Shown here one piece after another: positions 1 to 12,389 of a DNA stretch of 64,000 bases. The notes under the pieces are model-generated. The model made no database searches. It worked only from the letters and a program-made list of their open reading frames with translations, and had not been told where the DNA came from. Position numbers and translations under genes: made by a program. The stretch lies in contig CM060195.1 in the NCBI GenBank assembly GCA_030549335.1, positions 10,011,501 through 10,075,500 of the forward strand. The letters are read 5' to 3'. Source of the stretch: Pontederia crassipes (Eukaryota > Streptophyta > Magnoliopsida > Commelinales > Pontederiaceae). Each line of letters begins with the position of its first letter. Position 1 is the stretch's first letter.

Positions 1-1324
1 ATTGGTTTTCAAGAACTTTTTGATGGGCACTCAAGTTTCATATTTAGTAGTCAATTTCTGCATTGCCACCTCTTGCTTTTCTTGCTTTTTCAGAATTTGT
101 TGCAGCAACTCCTCCATTTTTTACAATTGAGTGGCTTGGACTTGTGGCTCATAAGGAGGTCTCTGCATTTGAACTTGTGGAGGCTGATATGGAGGTGGTT
201 GAGTCCTTGGCAAGATTTTGGGTTGCCAATTTGAATTCTGCATAGGTGGGGCTTCTTGACTGGACTGCAAACAAAGCTTGGCTTCCAAGGCTTGATATCC
301 AGCTTCAAGAACATCCGTTGTCATACATAATTTTTCCAAGTTTGCAGTTTGCTTTTCCTGCCTCCTGATGAAGTTCTCCAACATAATCTTCATTCTTGAC
401 ACTTCTATGGATTGATTAAGTGATTGCTGATTTTCTGAAATACCCATGATTGCAACTTGAAATTCTGACACTTGACCTTAATTGTGATTTTCTGAGTCAT
501 GGACATAAGGATTACTACTTGAGAATTCTTCCTCATGATTCTAGAAATTTGCACTTTCATGACCATGTGAGGTATATATGTAAGCATTAGAGGGCTGCTG
601 AAATTGTGGCGATCCTTGATTGCAATGAACTTGTGATGGTTATCCAACATCAAAACCATATTTTTGAAGAGTTTTGGACACAACATTTTCAACTATAGAA
701 TCCAATTCCTCCTGGCTCAAGGGTGTTTCACTTGGTTGATAATAGTCATAGGACCAAGTTTGCCAACTCATATCCATCTTTTCTTCTTTCTCTCTCAAAA
801 GTCAAATTCATAATTTTCTGCAATTGCTGGGTGAATAACAATCACTAAGTGTCCTAGGAGCAGCCATGTTTTGATTGGTAGCCTCCTCCTCAAAAGTTCC
901 TCTCCTAGCCTCTTCTCTTTGCAATCTCCTTTTCCTATTGAATCTTCTTTCAGTTCAGGATCAGATAGGTAGAGGTCTCCTTGAAGCTCCAAATCCTACA
1001 TAAATGAATTCAGAAGTATCAAATTCATAAAAGAAAAAAAAAACTAGACAAAATTGAAAAATTGGGAATGATAACTTACAAAAACTGAAAATTGGCCTAA
1101 TAAATGGACTGAAAACTAGTCTAAAACTAATCTAAACTATCTAAGTTAATTTAATTGACCTCAAATCCCCGGCAATGGCATCAAAAACTTGGTAGTGAAA
1201 TTGAGGAGTGTAGTGATAACTTGCTGATTTTGGGGTCAAATTTTAGATTTTTCAATTTTTGATTTAACTCCCTATTTCACTCTCTACTGCAAGTATACAG
1301 GTCAATTATAGTCTACACAAATGT
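1..1324 (-). mobile_element. Athila-lineage LTR retrotransposon fragment (gag, leader, LTR tail)
   Basis: Read on the minus strand, this is the 5' end of an Athila-type element: the last part of an LTR (1190-1324), a tRNA-Asp primer-binding site, a short leader and a gag region running off the left edge. Gag is recognised by the proline-rich tail (peptides such as NSNWQPKILPR and PPYEPQ) and by the N-terminal acidic stretch shared with Ath-1 and Ath-2. It is diverged from the other copies and clearly broken, with several breaks. It meets Ath-1 head to head at about 1324. Confidence 0.8.
1166..1183 (-). other. tRNA-Asp-type primer-binding site
   Basis: The plus strand reads close to the 3' end of plant tRNA-Asp (CCCCGGCAACGGCGCCA). 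It lies just inside the LTR tail that begins at 1190, as expected for an Athila minus-strand primer site. Confidence 0.75.
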
Positions 1325-1349
1325 CATTATCATTCTGAATTTTTCAATT

Positions 1350-2980
1350 TTGTCTAGTTTTCTTTGTTTTCTGAATTTGATACTTCTGAGTTCATTTATG
1401 CAGGATTTGGACAATCAAGAGGACCATTATCAATTAGATCTTGAACCTGAAAGGAGATTCTTGAGAAGGAGAAGATTGCAAAGGATAGAGGCAAGAAGAA
1501 GAATTTTTGAAGAGGAAGAAGAGGTGGTCAACATGGCTGTACCAAGGACACTCAAGGATTGTTATTCACCTAGTAATGTTAGAAATCAACAAGAGAATGG
1601 AGTCCTAGCACCTGCTGCTAACTTTGAAGTGAATCCAACATTAGTCACAATGATAAAACAATACCAATTTGCAGGATTGGGGAATGAGGATCCAGCTTCA
1701 CACCTTGACAATTTCAAGGAAATTTGCAGCACTGTCCACTTCAATAACATCCCTATGGATGCTGTCTACATGAGACTATTCCCCTTCTCACTCAAGGACA
1801 AGGCAAAGACCTGGTACAAGACCCTCAAACCTGAAGAGATTGCCACTTGGGAGTCCATAATTCAATTGTTTCTAGCTGAATTCTTCTCACCTAGCAAAAC
1901 TGACAACTATAGGGATCAGATTGTTAGATTCTATCAATTGGATCAAGAGAACATATGTGATGCATGGCAAAGACTCCAGAGCTTGTTGAGGGCATGTCCA
2001 CACCATGGTTTTGAAAAATGGCAATTGGTTTACTATTTCCACAAGGGATTGAACTATCCATCTAAAGTGGCATTGGATACTGCTGCAGGAGAGATTTTTG
2101 CATCCAGGAACATTGATGAGGCATACCAATTGATTGAGAATATTGCCAAGAACCATCATTTCCTTGCACATGAAAGGACAAGGAGGTCATCCAATGATAA
2201 TCAAGTCAACAACATTACTATCCAGATTGAAGAAGGGTTGCAAAAGGCATTGGAGAAGTTGAATTTTTCAACCAATGTGGGAAAGGCATCCAATTTTGAA
2301 ACAAGGTGTGATGTATGTGGAAACCAAGGCCATGTCACAGAGGGTTGTAGTCTGATAATGCAGCAATATGAACAATCTATAGATCAAGTGAATGCAGTAG
2401 GGAATTATGGAGTGAAGCCCCCTGCTGAGTTTTATACTCCAGAAAATAGGAACCATCCCTACTTCTCCTACAAGGCCAATCACTACCAAGGGCCACCCAT
2501 GCAGAATTCTAATTGGCAGCCTAAGATTTTGTCAAGGAATCAACCACCTCCATATCAAAATCAGTCCTCAACCATTCCAATGCAAAGACCTCCTTATGAG
2601 CAACCACCACAAACTCAAGCCACTCAATTCTCAAAAATGGAAGAGTTGCTACAACAAATTTTGAAGAAACAAGAGAAGCAAGAGGAGGCAATGCAGAAGC
2701 TAACCAATGGATATGAAGCATTAAGTGCCAATCAGAAGTTGCTTGAGAGCCAAATTGCCTAACAAGCAAGCACATCTAATAGGCCACCCATGTTCTTCCC
2801 TGGACAACGAGAAGTGAACCCCAAGGAACAAGTCCAAGCTGTCCAGCTCAGGAGTGGAAGAATTGTTGAAGAACCAATGAAGAAAGTAGAGGACAATCCA
2901 ACCAAGTCAGATTCAAAGCTTGCTGAAGAGCCATCTGAAGAGGCTGTGGTGGAAAATCAGAATCAGCACCATCAAAATGA
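1350..2980 (+). pseudogene. gag: Ath-1 gag region
   Basis: This is the capsid/nucleocapsid region. It has the acidic, arginine-rich N-terminus, the plant retrotransposon gag domain (peptides LFPFSLKDKAKTWYK and ACPHHGFEKWQL), a CX2CX4HX4C zinc knuckle (CDVCGNQGHVTEGC) for RNA binding, and a proline/glutamine-rich tail followed by a coiled-coil-like stretch rich in K, Q and E. The start lies in the conserved context TTTATGCAGGA shared with Ath-2, -4 and -5. It is a fossil copy and not expected to give a working polyprotein. Confidence 0.85.
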
Positions 2981-2999
2981 AGTCAAGGCTAGGGTTTTT

Positions 3000-3750
3000 G
3001 ATAAAGTGCCTTTCCCTCAAAGACTAATCAAGGCAAAGCAGTATCAGCAATATGGGAGGTTCCTTGAAATCTTGAAGAAATTGTATATCAATATGCCATT
3101 TGTGGAGGCAATTCAGGAAATGCCCTCCTATGCCAAGTTTTTAAAGGATATCTTGACCAAGAAAAGGAGAATCATGGAGCATGAAACCATAGCCTTGACT
3201 GAGGAAGCTTCTGCCATCATCCAAAACAAGTTGTCTCCCAAGCTAAAGGATCCAAGAAGCTTCTCAATTCCCTGTGAAATTGGAAATAGAAAAATTCAAA
3301 GGGCAATGTGTGATTTGGGTGCATCAGTGAGTGTAATCCCTCTTTCACTTTGTAGGAAGCTAGAAGTTTGAGATATGAAGCCTACCAACATGTCCTTGTA
3401 GCTAGCTGACAGATCCATCAAGTATCCACATGGAATCATTGACGACATACCCCTCAAAGTTGGCAAATTCTATATTCCTATGGATTTTGTGGTGTTGGAC
3501 ATGGATGAGGACCTGAACACCCCAATTCTTCTAGGCAGACCCTTCTTAGCCACTGCAGGAGCTGTAATAGATGTCGAGGAGGGTAGACTAACATTTCAAA
3601 TTGGGGAGGACAAGATAGAATCTAATTTGGCACAAGTTATCAGTAGGCCAAATTTTCAGGAAAGTGATTTTGAAGATGGGCAACTAGATCAGATTGTAGA
3701 GCAAGTTTCTGTAATAATTCCCATTGAAGACCCCTTGCAAAGGTGCTAAT
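3000..3750 (+). pseudogene. Ath-1 protease region
   Basis: This is the retropepsin-type aspartic protease region of the polyprotein. The active-site motif is DLGASVSVIPLS, the DLGA variant of the usual D[ST]GA. It is followed by the flap and second half (ILLGRPFLATAGAVIDV). The layout matches Ath-2 and Ath-4. It is part of a broken element. Confidence 0.85.
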
Positions 3751-4099
3751 ATTTGATCACTTGAAGGAAATAGAAGATCCAGAGGCTAAGGCATGCCAAT
3801 CTGAGCTGAATTCCTTCAAATCAGTGGACAAATCAGAATTTCAGAATGAAGTGCAGGAGGTTATCACTACTGAACTCCAACCCAATTCAACTCAAGAAAA
3901 CTCTTCTAAAATGGAGCTCAAGCCTCTTCCTAGCAACCTGAAGTATGAATTCTTGGGAGAGAATTCAACATTTCCAGTAATCATCAATGCCAATTTGCCT
4001 AAAGAACAAGTTCAGGAGCTATTGAAGAGATTAAAACTGTATAGGGAGGTAATAGGCTATTAAATTGAAGATATTAAGGATATTAATCCCTAAATTTGC

Positions 4100-5440
4100 A
4101 TGCATAGGATTCCTATGGAGGACAACTACAAGCCCTCAATTGAATGCCGAAGAGGACTCAATCCAGTGATGAAGGAAGTTGTGAAGAAGGAGGTGCTGAA
4201 GTTGTTGAATGCTGGAATTATTTACTCCATTTCAGATAGTGAATGGGTCTGCCCTGTTCAGGTAGTGCCAAAGAAAGGAGGGATTACAGTAGTGAAATCT
4301 GATACAAATGAGTTAATATCTACCATGATAGTTACTGGTTGGAGAATGTGTATTGATTTCAGAAAATTGAACAAGGCAACCAAGAAGGACCACTTTCCAC
4401 TTCCTTTCATTGATCAAATGCTTGAGAGGTTGGCCAAGTACTCTCACTTTTGTTATTTGGATGGATATTTAGCCTTCTTGCAGATTCCAATCCATCCACA
4501 AGATCAGGACAAGACTACTTTCACTTGTCCATATGGGACATTTGCATATAGGAGGAAGCCATTTGGATTGTGCAATGCCTCTACCACATTTCAGAGGTGT
4601 ATGATGTCCATCTTTTCAGATTTCATTGAGGGCATTATGGAGGTGTTTATGGCTGACTTTTCGATTTATGGGGATTCCTTTGAAGCTTGTTTGGAAAATT
4701 TGACAAGAGTATTGCAAAGGTGCAGGGAATCAAATTTAATTCTGAATTGGGAGAAGTGCCACTTCATGGTTCAAGAGGGGGTTGTGTTAGGCCATATTGT
4801 ATCCAGTAGAGGGATTGAGATGGACAAAGCAAAAATTGAGGTCATTGAGAAGCTACCACCTCCAAAGAATGTGAAGGCTATAATGAGTTTCTTGGGTCAT
4901 GCTGGATTCTACAAGAGATTCATCAAGAACTTTTCAATGATAACCAGGCCTCTTACCAAGCTGTTAGCAAAAGATGCTGAGTTCAATTTCAATGAGGATT
5001 GCATGAAGGCCTTTAACCAATTGAAGGAAGCCCTCATTTCAGCTCCTATAGTGCAACCACCGGATTGATCACTACCCTTTGAAGTTATTTGTGATGCCTC
5101 TGACCAAGCAGTAGGGGAAGTGTTGGGACAAACCAAGGACAAGAAACACTATGTCATAGGCCAGCAAGACCTAGGATGAAGCCCAAATTAATTATGCAAC
5201 CACTGAGAAGGAGCTACTAGATGTAGTGTTTGCATTTGATAAGTTCAGGTCCTATCTTATTGGAGCCAAGGTGATTGTATATACTGACCATCAAGCTGTT
5301 AGGCACCTAATTAGCAAGAAGGAATCAAAGCCAAGGCTTATCAGGTGGATTTTATTGCTGCAAGAATTTGATGTGGAAATCAGGGGCAAAAGAGAGACAG
5401 AAAACATAGTTGCTGACCATTTGTCCAGGATGGAAGGAAT
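4100..5440 (+). pseudogene. Ath-1 reverse transcriptase and RNase H region
   Basis: Athila-type reverse transcriptase is recognised from GWRMCIDFRKLNKAT, the TTFTCPYGTFAYRR block, the palm region around VFMADFSIYGD, the [18 protein letters not shown] block and the thumb motif [12 protein letters not shown]. RNase H follows, ending with the DHQAVRHL and [12 protein letters not shown] blocks. It is part of a broken element. Confidence 0.88.
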
Positions 5441-5449
5441 TCAGGATTC

Positions 5450-6770
5450 TCCATCACTCCCTATCAATGAATCATTCCCTGATGACTTTCTAATGGCCAT
5501 ATCAGCTGCCCCAACTCCTTGGTATGCTGACATTGTCAATTATTTGGCCTGTGGAATCATTCCACCCGAGTACTCCTACCAGCAGAAGAAGAAGTTCTTC
5601 CATGACATAAAGGACTTCTATTGGGATAATCCCCTCTTGTTCAAGAAGTCCCCTGATGGCATTTTCAGGAGTTGTGTGCCAGAAGTTGAATTCCAATCGA
5701 TTTTGTATGAATGCCACTCATCTCCATATGGTGGATATGGAGCTACCCAAAAGACAGCTGCTAAGGTTCTACAATCTAGTTTCTATTGGCCTTCCTTATT
5801 CAAAGATGCTCACATGTATGTCAAAGGCTGTGATGTGTGCCAAAGAGCAGGTTCAATCTCCAGGAAGAATGAAATGCCACAGAATGGGATGCTAGAAGTT
5901 GAAATTTTTTATTTTTGGGGCATTGATTACATGGGACCCTTCCCTAGCTCCTTTGGATACAAATTCATATTGTTGGCTGTTGATTATGTGTCCAAATGGA
6001 TAGAAGCTATTCCAACTGTAGCTGCTGATTACAGGGCTGTTATCAAGTTGTTCAAGGATATAATCTTTCCAAGATTTGGAACTCCAAGGGTGGTTATCAG
6101 TGATGGAGGCAGCCACTTCATAGAAAGATGTTTTGAGAACCTCCTAAGTAAGTATGGGGTAAAGCATAAGGTTTCAACAGCCTACCACCCTCAAACAAAT
6201 GGCCAAGCTGAAATTTCAAATAGAGAAATTAAGGCCATTTTGAAAAAAATAGTTTCATTAACTAGAAAGGATTGGAGCACCAAGTTGAATGATGCACTTT
6301 GGGCCTACAGGACAGCATATAAATCTCCAATTTGCATCTCCCCATACAAGTTGGTTTATGGAAAAACATGTCACTTGCCAATTAAACTCAAACACAAGGC
6401 ATATTAGGCTATCAAGGCACTAAATTTTGATATGCATGCTTGTGGACAGAAAAGACTCTTGCAAATTGATGAATTGGATGAGATTAGGCTCAATGCCTAC
6501 CATAATTCAGAATTCTACAAGGACAGGACAAAGAGGTGGCATGATAGCAGGATTTTGAAGAAGGATTTCAAAGTTGGAGACCTTGTGTTGCTATTTAATT
6601 CAAGGCTCAAGTTGTTTCCTGGAAAGTTGAAGCCTAGGTGGAGTGGACCCTTCAAAGTCCACAAGGTTTATCCTTTTGGGGCTGTGAACCTTGTCAATGA
6701 CAATGCTGACATATTCAAGGTTAATGGACAAAGATTGAAGTTATACAACTCCACTGCCATGGAATAAGGA
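5450..6770 (+). pseudogene. Ath-1 integrase region
   Basis: The integrase has an N-terminal HHCC zinc domain (ECHSSPYGG, then CDVCQRAG), a catalytic core with [21 protein letters not shown] and HPQTNGQAE carrying the D-D-E residues, and a C-terminal domain with the [18 protein letters not shown] block that resembles the usual Ty3/Gypsy GPY/F region. No chromodomain or env-like frame follows. It is part of a broken element. Confidence 0.88.
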
Positions 6771-8343
6771 GGTGCTGATTTTGCAAGATCCCCTACAATT
6801 GCCTAGTTGAACACCAATGGAACAATGTCTAGCCAAAGACACTAAAGTAGGGCACTTCTTGGGAGGTAACCCAAGCCATTTTATACATAATCTTTCTATT
6901 TTGCAGGAATAAGTCAAGGAGGAATCAGATCAATCCATAAATTTTCATTTAGGGAGTACCCCTACCCTTAATTTTGATTTTCTCACTGAAATCCCAATGA
7001 TAACTGATATTATCTTTTCTTTCATGCTGTAGTTATCATATTGACATCTGAATTATCATTCATATCAGTCATCCAAATCCATCATTGCTGAATTTCAGTG
7101 AATTTCAATGCATTTCAGTGCATTATTGAATCCTGCATCCCAAAAATATGATATTGCAGAATCCATTGATATCCTTTACTTCTTTGCAGAATTGGTTACA
7201 CATCATGAAGTATGGATCACCTAAAGACTCTGATTGAGATGCAAGAACCATTGGAAGGGATCAAATGCATAATTCCATGAATTTGATACCTACCCAACCC
7301 TCTCCCTAGCCTATATTTTCACCATTGTGGACAATGCTGAGAATAAGCTTGGGGGAGGAAACCTGGTGCTTTTCTAAACTTTACACCATATTTTCAATCT
7401 ATTTTAATGCTCGTATCATCATTTACTAAAAACTTATTACTCTTTGAATAAGTTATCATTGATTTCACTCGGTTATCACTAGTTTTGACAAGTTATCACG
7501 GTTATCAATTTTTGGGCTTATTTCAATCCCTGCATTCATTCTAACTCTAAAATGGGTGAAATCCTTCATTATGATAGTTAGTACACTCCAATACCAAGTG
7601 GCAAATTTGGCCACTAACCTCTTTGCTTTAATCAGCTTATCAATTCAGGTGCATTTGAATTAAATTTCAGCTGAAAAATTTTCTTTTTATGGGTAACACT
7701 AGCTGACATTCATGGATTAAATTGAAAGTAGAAGATGTCTAGAAGGGAGTCAAGGCTCTTGCTGCCATGTTAAATAGGAAAACTTGACTTTTTGGACCAA
7801 GGGATCTAAATCTTACTTGAGTTTGAACTATTGCTCACTTCATGAACAGAATAGAAAAAGAAAAATGGAGAAAAGAAAAAAGTGAAAAGTTGCATTTTGC
7901 ATTGCATGCATGCATAAATAAAGAGAGTAAAATTCCAAAAAGAAACCTCTCCTGTATAAAGCCAGGATTTTTATCCTGTGACCAGCATGAATAAAAATTA
8001 GGTCTTAACCTCTTTACTTGCATTTTCATGAATAAAAGTCAGGTGTTAAACCTGTTTAAGCAGTGAAAATATGTTCATGAAGAGATTTGTAGTTCAACCT
8101 TGTAGTAAAATTGACACTTTCTGAAATTCAAACTTGTTATTGCTAGTACTTCTTTCATGGCTTAAATTTGCTTTAGCCTCTGTGATTCCCTAGCTAGAAA
8201 TTGAGTTTTTGGAAAGAATGAAGTGTTGGCAAAGTGGGAAACTCATTGGACTTAAATCAGTTGGTTTTTAATTCATTTGTGGACTGTTAATTCAAGTTTG
8301 TCCTTAATTTCTGAATGTTTTACTTGAGGACAAGCAAAAGTCT
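6771..8343 (+). other. Ath-1 non-coding region between integrase and polypurine tract
   Basis: There is no recognisable reading frame. Blocks of this region recur in Ath-2 (24720-26186) and, inverted, in Ath-4 (44217-45570), so it is a conserved part of the family. Three short palindromes lie near the end: CAGGAT/ATCCTG at 7963-7978, AGGT/ACCT at 8000-8011 and CAGGT/ACCTG at 8040-8054. No env-like gene, which some Athila elements carry here, was seen. Confidence 0.7.
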
Positions 8344-8358
8344 AAGCTTGGGGGAGTT
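8344..8358 (+). other. Polypurine tract of Ath-1
   Basis: The sequence AAGCTTGGGGGAGTT directly precedes the 3' LTR start (TGATCAC). The same tract precedes the 3' LTRs of Ath-2 and Ath-4. Confidence 0.85.
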
Positions 8359-8563
8359 TGATCACTAGCCGATCACAATATGTTTTTACCTCATTTTCTA
8401 TTCAATTCACCCATATCGAGCCCTCATTTTGCCTGACTTTTGGCCAATTATGCTTGGAATGCAATGTATTGTGATAACCAGCTGATCATTCTCATTTTAC
8501 ACTTAATTCCATGTGCATAGAGGTTCTGAATTGCTAAAATCCATAAAGATATCAATTCTATGC

Positions 8564-9100
8564 CAAGTTATCATTTTTTTGGGCAAGTTATCATTCGAAA
8601 GTGCAAGTTATCATTTTTCTAATTGAGTTGATTTCTAGTGATTATCTTGCCCTAAATCCCATGCCATCATGAATTAATCATATTTGGATGATCATATTTC
8701 AACTTATGCAAAGTTATCATTCCATTTCACAAGTTATCATTTTTATGGCAAGTTATCATTTTTAGGGTAAAATTGACATTTCGATGCGCAAGGTTATCAA
8801 TTCTGCATAAAAGCATTAGGCAATCATTAAATTACTATCATAACTCCTTGCTGCTCTGATTTGATCACATTTGAATAACCACAACAAAATTTACAACAAG
8901 TTATCATTTTATGTCCAAAGTTATCATTACGGGGGCACCAAAGTTATCATTCCTATGAAATCTTATCCATATTTGATTTCTGACCTCATTCACTTTCCAT
9001 CCTAATTCCTTTGATGCTTTCAATGCTCTGAACCACACATATTTGGACAATTTTCATGATATATGCAAAGTTTTCATTCCGGGCTTCAAAGTTATCATTT
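8564..9100 (+). promoter_or_regulatory. AAGTTATC motif array in U3 of the Ath-1 LTR
   Basis: About ten exact copies of AAGTTATC (mostly AAGTTATCATT) occur in roughly 540 bp at irregular spacing, all in the same orientation, upstream of the expected TATA region. The equivalent position in the other LTRs carries eight or nine. They look like repeated transcription-factor sites (a GTTATC/GATAAC core), but no factor can be assigned from sequence. Confidence 0.55.
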
Positions 9101-9752
9101 TTAATTATGGTTTTCATTCCTGCACAACACCAAATCTCATTTAATAATTGAGCTGATAATTGTCATTGTCCTAATCCATATTTGTTAAAATCCTATTCAA
9201 GGACTTTGATGCTTGTTCTTTTGGCCTTTCTAGCAGAGAAAAGAAGGCTGCACAAGGAGGAAAAAGGAAAGGGGACCACTTGCTTTTTGCTGTCCAAAAA
9301 GCTGGCACTACTATATTTTTAGGACCAGGACACTTGGCATAATCACAGAGGAATGGAACCTTCTCATCTGCATCCAAGGGTGAGGAGAGAACACATATAT
9401 GCTGGAAAAGCTGGAGAAGAAAGGGGGGCTGGCCATTGCAGGGTTTCTGGAGGAAGGAAGCAACCAGGAGGAGCTAAGTGGAGCCGCAACATTGGGAACT
9501 CCTGTCGACATATTTTTTTATTCAAGGATGTTTTGTATCAGCTTCTCCTTCTTTTGTGTATCAACTTTGTAATCATGAGGAGCTAAATCCTATTTCTCCT
9601 AGGATAGGGTAGTAATCTAGTTTAGTTGTGGATGGATTATGGACATTTCTGATTTCCTGCACTGATTTTTGATTTTCTAATTCCTGAAATATGCATTCTG
9701 AACTCATTTGATCCTGTCCTGTTCTTGACATTGTAAGATCTTGCTTGCATTT

Positions 9753-10319
9753 ACAACTGAGAGGTTGTTTTATGATCTGTTCTTTATTCAGAAATGAATC
9801 AAGAACCAATGACAAGTTTCTAGGTCCAAATCTTTATTAGGAATCTGATTTTTATCCGTTCTTGTTTCTGAATTACATTTCTGATTTCTGATTCATAAAA
9901 TCTGATATCATTGTAAAACCCCTCATTTCATTAACTGCTGAGAAGTAGATTATGTGGGTTCTTCTTATTCAGAAATGTATTAAGAGGCAATGATAATTTT
10001 CCTGAATTAAATCTGTGAAAGCATGTTGTTGGTGAATATGTTTGAATTCTGATTTCCTAAAATTTGTGGAATCTGCTTTGCTATTGTAAAACCCCTGATT
10101 CTATCATCCACTGAGAAGTGAACTTAGGGTTACCTTGTTGTTCAGAGATGGACCAAGGAGCAATGGCAGGTGCTGAATTCCAATGAGTGACATGTGCTGA
10201 ATTCCAATATGTAATATGTGCTGATTTTATCCAATTGATTAGTACTAATGTGGATTTCATTTCAATTTGCAGGTGAGAGGCTGATTTAAAATCCCCTTGT
10301 TGTTTAGAGATAAACCAAG
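9753..10319 (+). other. Four two-hairpin modules in the Ath-1 LTR (putative structured RNA)
   Basis: The modules lie at 9753-9806, 9935-9985, 10109-10158 and 10270-10319, each 50-54 nt. In each, a 4-6 bp stem closes a GAGA loop and is followed by a second stem closing AGAAAT or AGAGAT. Stem letters differ between modules but mostly keep pairing: ACAACT/GGTTGT, CTGCT/AGTAG and CACT/AGTG for the first hairpin; GTTCTT/AAGAAC, CCTTG/CAAGG and CTTG/CAAG for the second. The first stem of the fourth module pairs imperfectly. Confidence 0.6.
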
Positions 10320-12389
10320 AAGCATTAGTATTAGGATTGGATTCATAGCATTTTTGAGTTGTTGATGTGTTGTTTAGCACAAGTGCCAAACTGAAATTGC
10401 CAAAAACTAAAAAGAATTAGCAAAATCACTGAGGGGCTAGTGAATATGCTAATGATAACTTGATATTCAGTGGGGATCATTCTCTAATTCAATCTAGCTA
10501 ACATTTATATGAGAATATAATGATTAGTTTTGGACTAATTAAGCTGTGAGAGCAGCCATGTTTAAGGTTGCATTAGATTTGACTAAAAATTGATAACTTG
10601 CTCCATTCCATAATTAAATTAGATGAACTCCAATTCCTGGGAGAACCTTCATCATTGACAAATAAACCCTTTTAGCCCTTAGTTTAGCATTTACAATTCA
10701 GTTTTGATAAATTTCCAAAAGTCCAAAAACAGTTATCACTTTGCCATTCCTTAAAAAATTGTTTTCTGAAATCATTAATTTCCTAAAATTGTAACTTTAG
10801 TTAGGGCTAGTCTAGATTGTTTTAGGGAGTCTTTGGCTTCAGATCACCATGGATACAACATTTGGGTTTATTACAATTGACATGTGCACTACAGTAGAGA
10901 GTGAGTTAGGGAGTTAAATCAAAAATTGAAAAATCTTAAATTTGACCCCAAAATTAGCAAGTTATCACTACACTCCTCAATTTCACCATCACTGGGCGTA
11001 AATATTAATTAAATCCCTGTAAACAAACCCTTGGCGTAAGAAACAAAATGATGTCGACAATTTGATTTATTGACCGCCAAACAGAAAGCTATCCAAGTCT
11101 CGACCAAAACAAAAATTGTTTTAGCAAATTGAGAGTCGATTAATGCGAATCTAACTGTTAAGGCGACAAATAAACATTACGGCCGAAAAGGAAGTATAAC
11201 AGAAGTCAAAAAATCTATCATTACGGCCGAGAAAGAATAAAATTCATATCGGGCGTAATTCACACATAACCACATAAACTGGCCAAAATGAAGTCAAATC
11301 ATAGTGGCGTAAAACAAGTTTTAGAAAATAAAGACATGTCTACCGCAAAACTTGATTAAAAAAATAATTGTCAGCCGCAAATGTAATAATCAGCAAAAAT
11401 AGTTTCAGAGAGGTTAATGAACAATTGCTCGACCGCCAAACATATCTCGACCAAAATTAAATTAGTTGAGAAATAGAATAAATCGAGGCTCGTTCGGCCG
11501 TAAAAACCATGAAACATTGTCAAAAGGGATCAACGTGAATAGATATGCAGGCGTAAAACTTGTTAGATTACGACCGAGATAAAGTCGAATTAACATTTCA
11601 AACCAAATTATGAATTCATCAACGTCGGCCGCCAAACAGGATGAAGAAAAACAATTCTCGGCCGCAAACGTCATGCGTTAATGGATTAACAGAGATGAAA
11701 ATCCATGGCGTAAAAGAAAGAATAAAACAAAAGAGATTTAATCAACGTCATACGTGTCGTAAAGAAAATTTCAAAAAATTGTCGGCTGCAAAATCATGCG
11801 CTTAATTAATCCAATGCGAAAGAGAAATAAATCAATTCTATCATCATTGATAAAGTGAAATTTCAGCCTTAAATCTCAGATAAAAATTGCCAACCGTTAA
11901 AAGATAAAAGTTTATCGTTAAACGTCTTTCGCGGGCGTAAACTTTGTTTTTCTCGAAGTTCATGTCGAAATGATTAGACGTTCAGAGGATTAAAACTTTA
12001 TGGCCACAAGACACAATTAAATCAAATCGATTTGAGATCAAATATGATCATTAATCGAAGCGCAAAACAAAAATTAAAATTGCGGCCGCAAAATTGAAGG
12101 TTTAGAAATCAGAATGGTTACATTGCGAGGCCGTAAAACCACTAAAGCCGACAAAATAAATCTCGGTCGTAAAACCATAAGTCCACGTAATCTAAAAAAA
12201 ATCCAATCAGCATTAGAATTTAACCCGGAAGTCAACAAATTTAAAAATGTCGTGACCTTTATCCGCAAAAGAAAAATGTTAGTTTATTCACAAAACAAAA
12301 TAAAAATAATGAAAACAAATAGTATATATTTACAATTTATTTACATCTCCTAATAATTCATAAAAATCAGAAATTAATTAATACAATAT

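Larger units (their letters stand above)
1325..10991 (+). mobile_element. Ath-1, Athila-lineage LTR retrotransposon lacking its 5' LTR
   Basis: Parts in order: leader, gag, protease, reverse transcriptase, RNase H, integrase, about 1.6 kb of non-coding DNA, a polypurine tract and a 3' LTR. No 5' LTR precedes the leader; the element instead abuts the inverted fragment 1-1324. It belongs to the same subfamily as Ath-5, since both LTRs share the same terminal sequence type and R-U5 layout. The coding region is broken in several places. Without a paired LTR its age cannot be read directly. Confidence 0.9.
8359..10991 (+). repeat. 3' LTR of Ath-1 (2633 bp)
   Basis: It begins TGATCACTAGC and ends near CACCATCA. 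The U3 part holds ten AAGTTATC motifs between about 8564 and 9100, and a weak TATA-like stretch lies at 9394-9400. Four two-hairpin modules sit at 9753-10319. The last 200 bp share the conserved Athila-type end (GGATAC..., then the ACTGCAG-like region) with the other LTRs. Confidence 0.85.
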
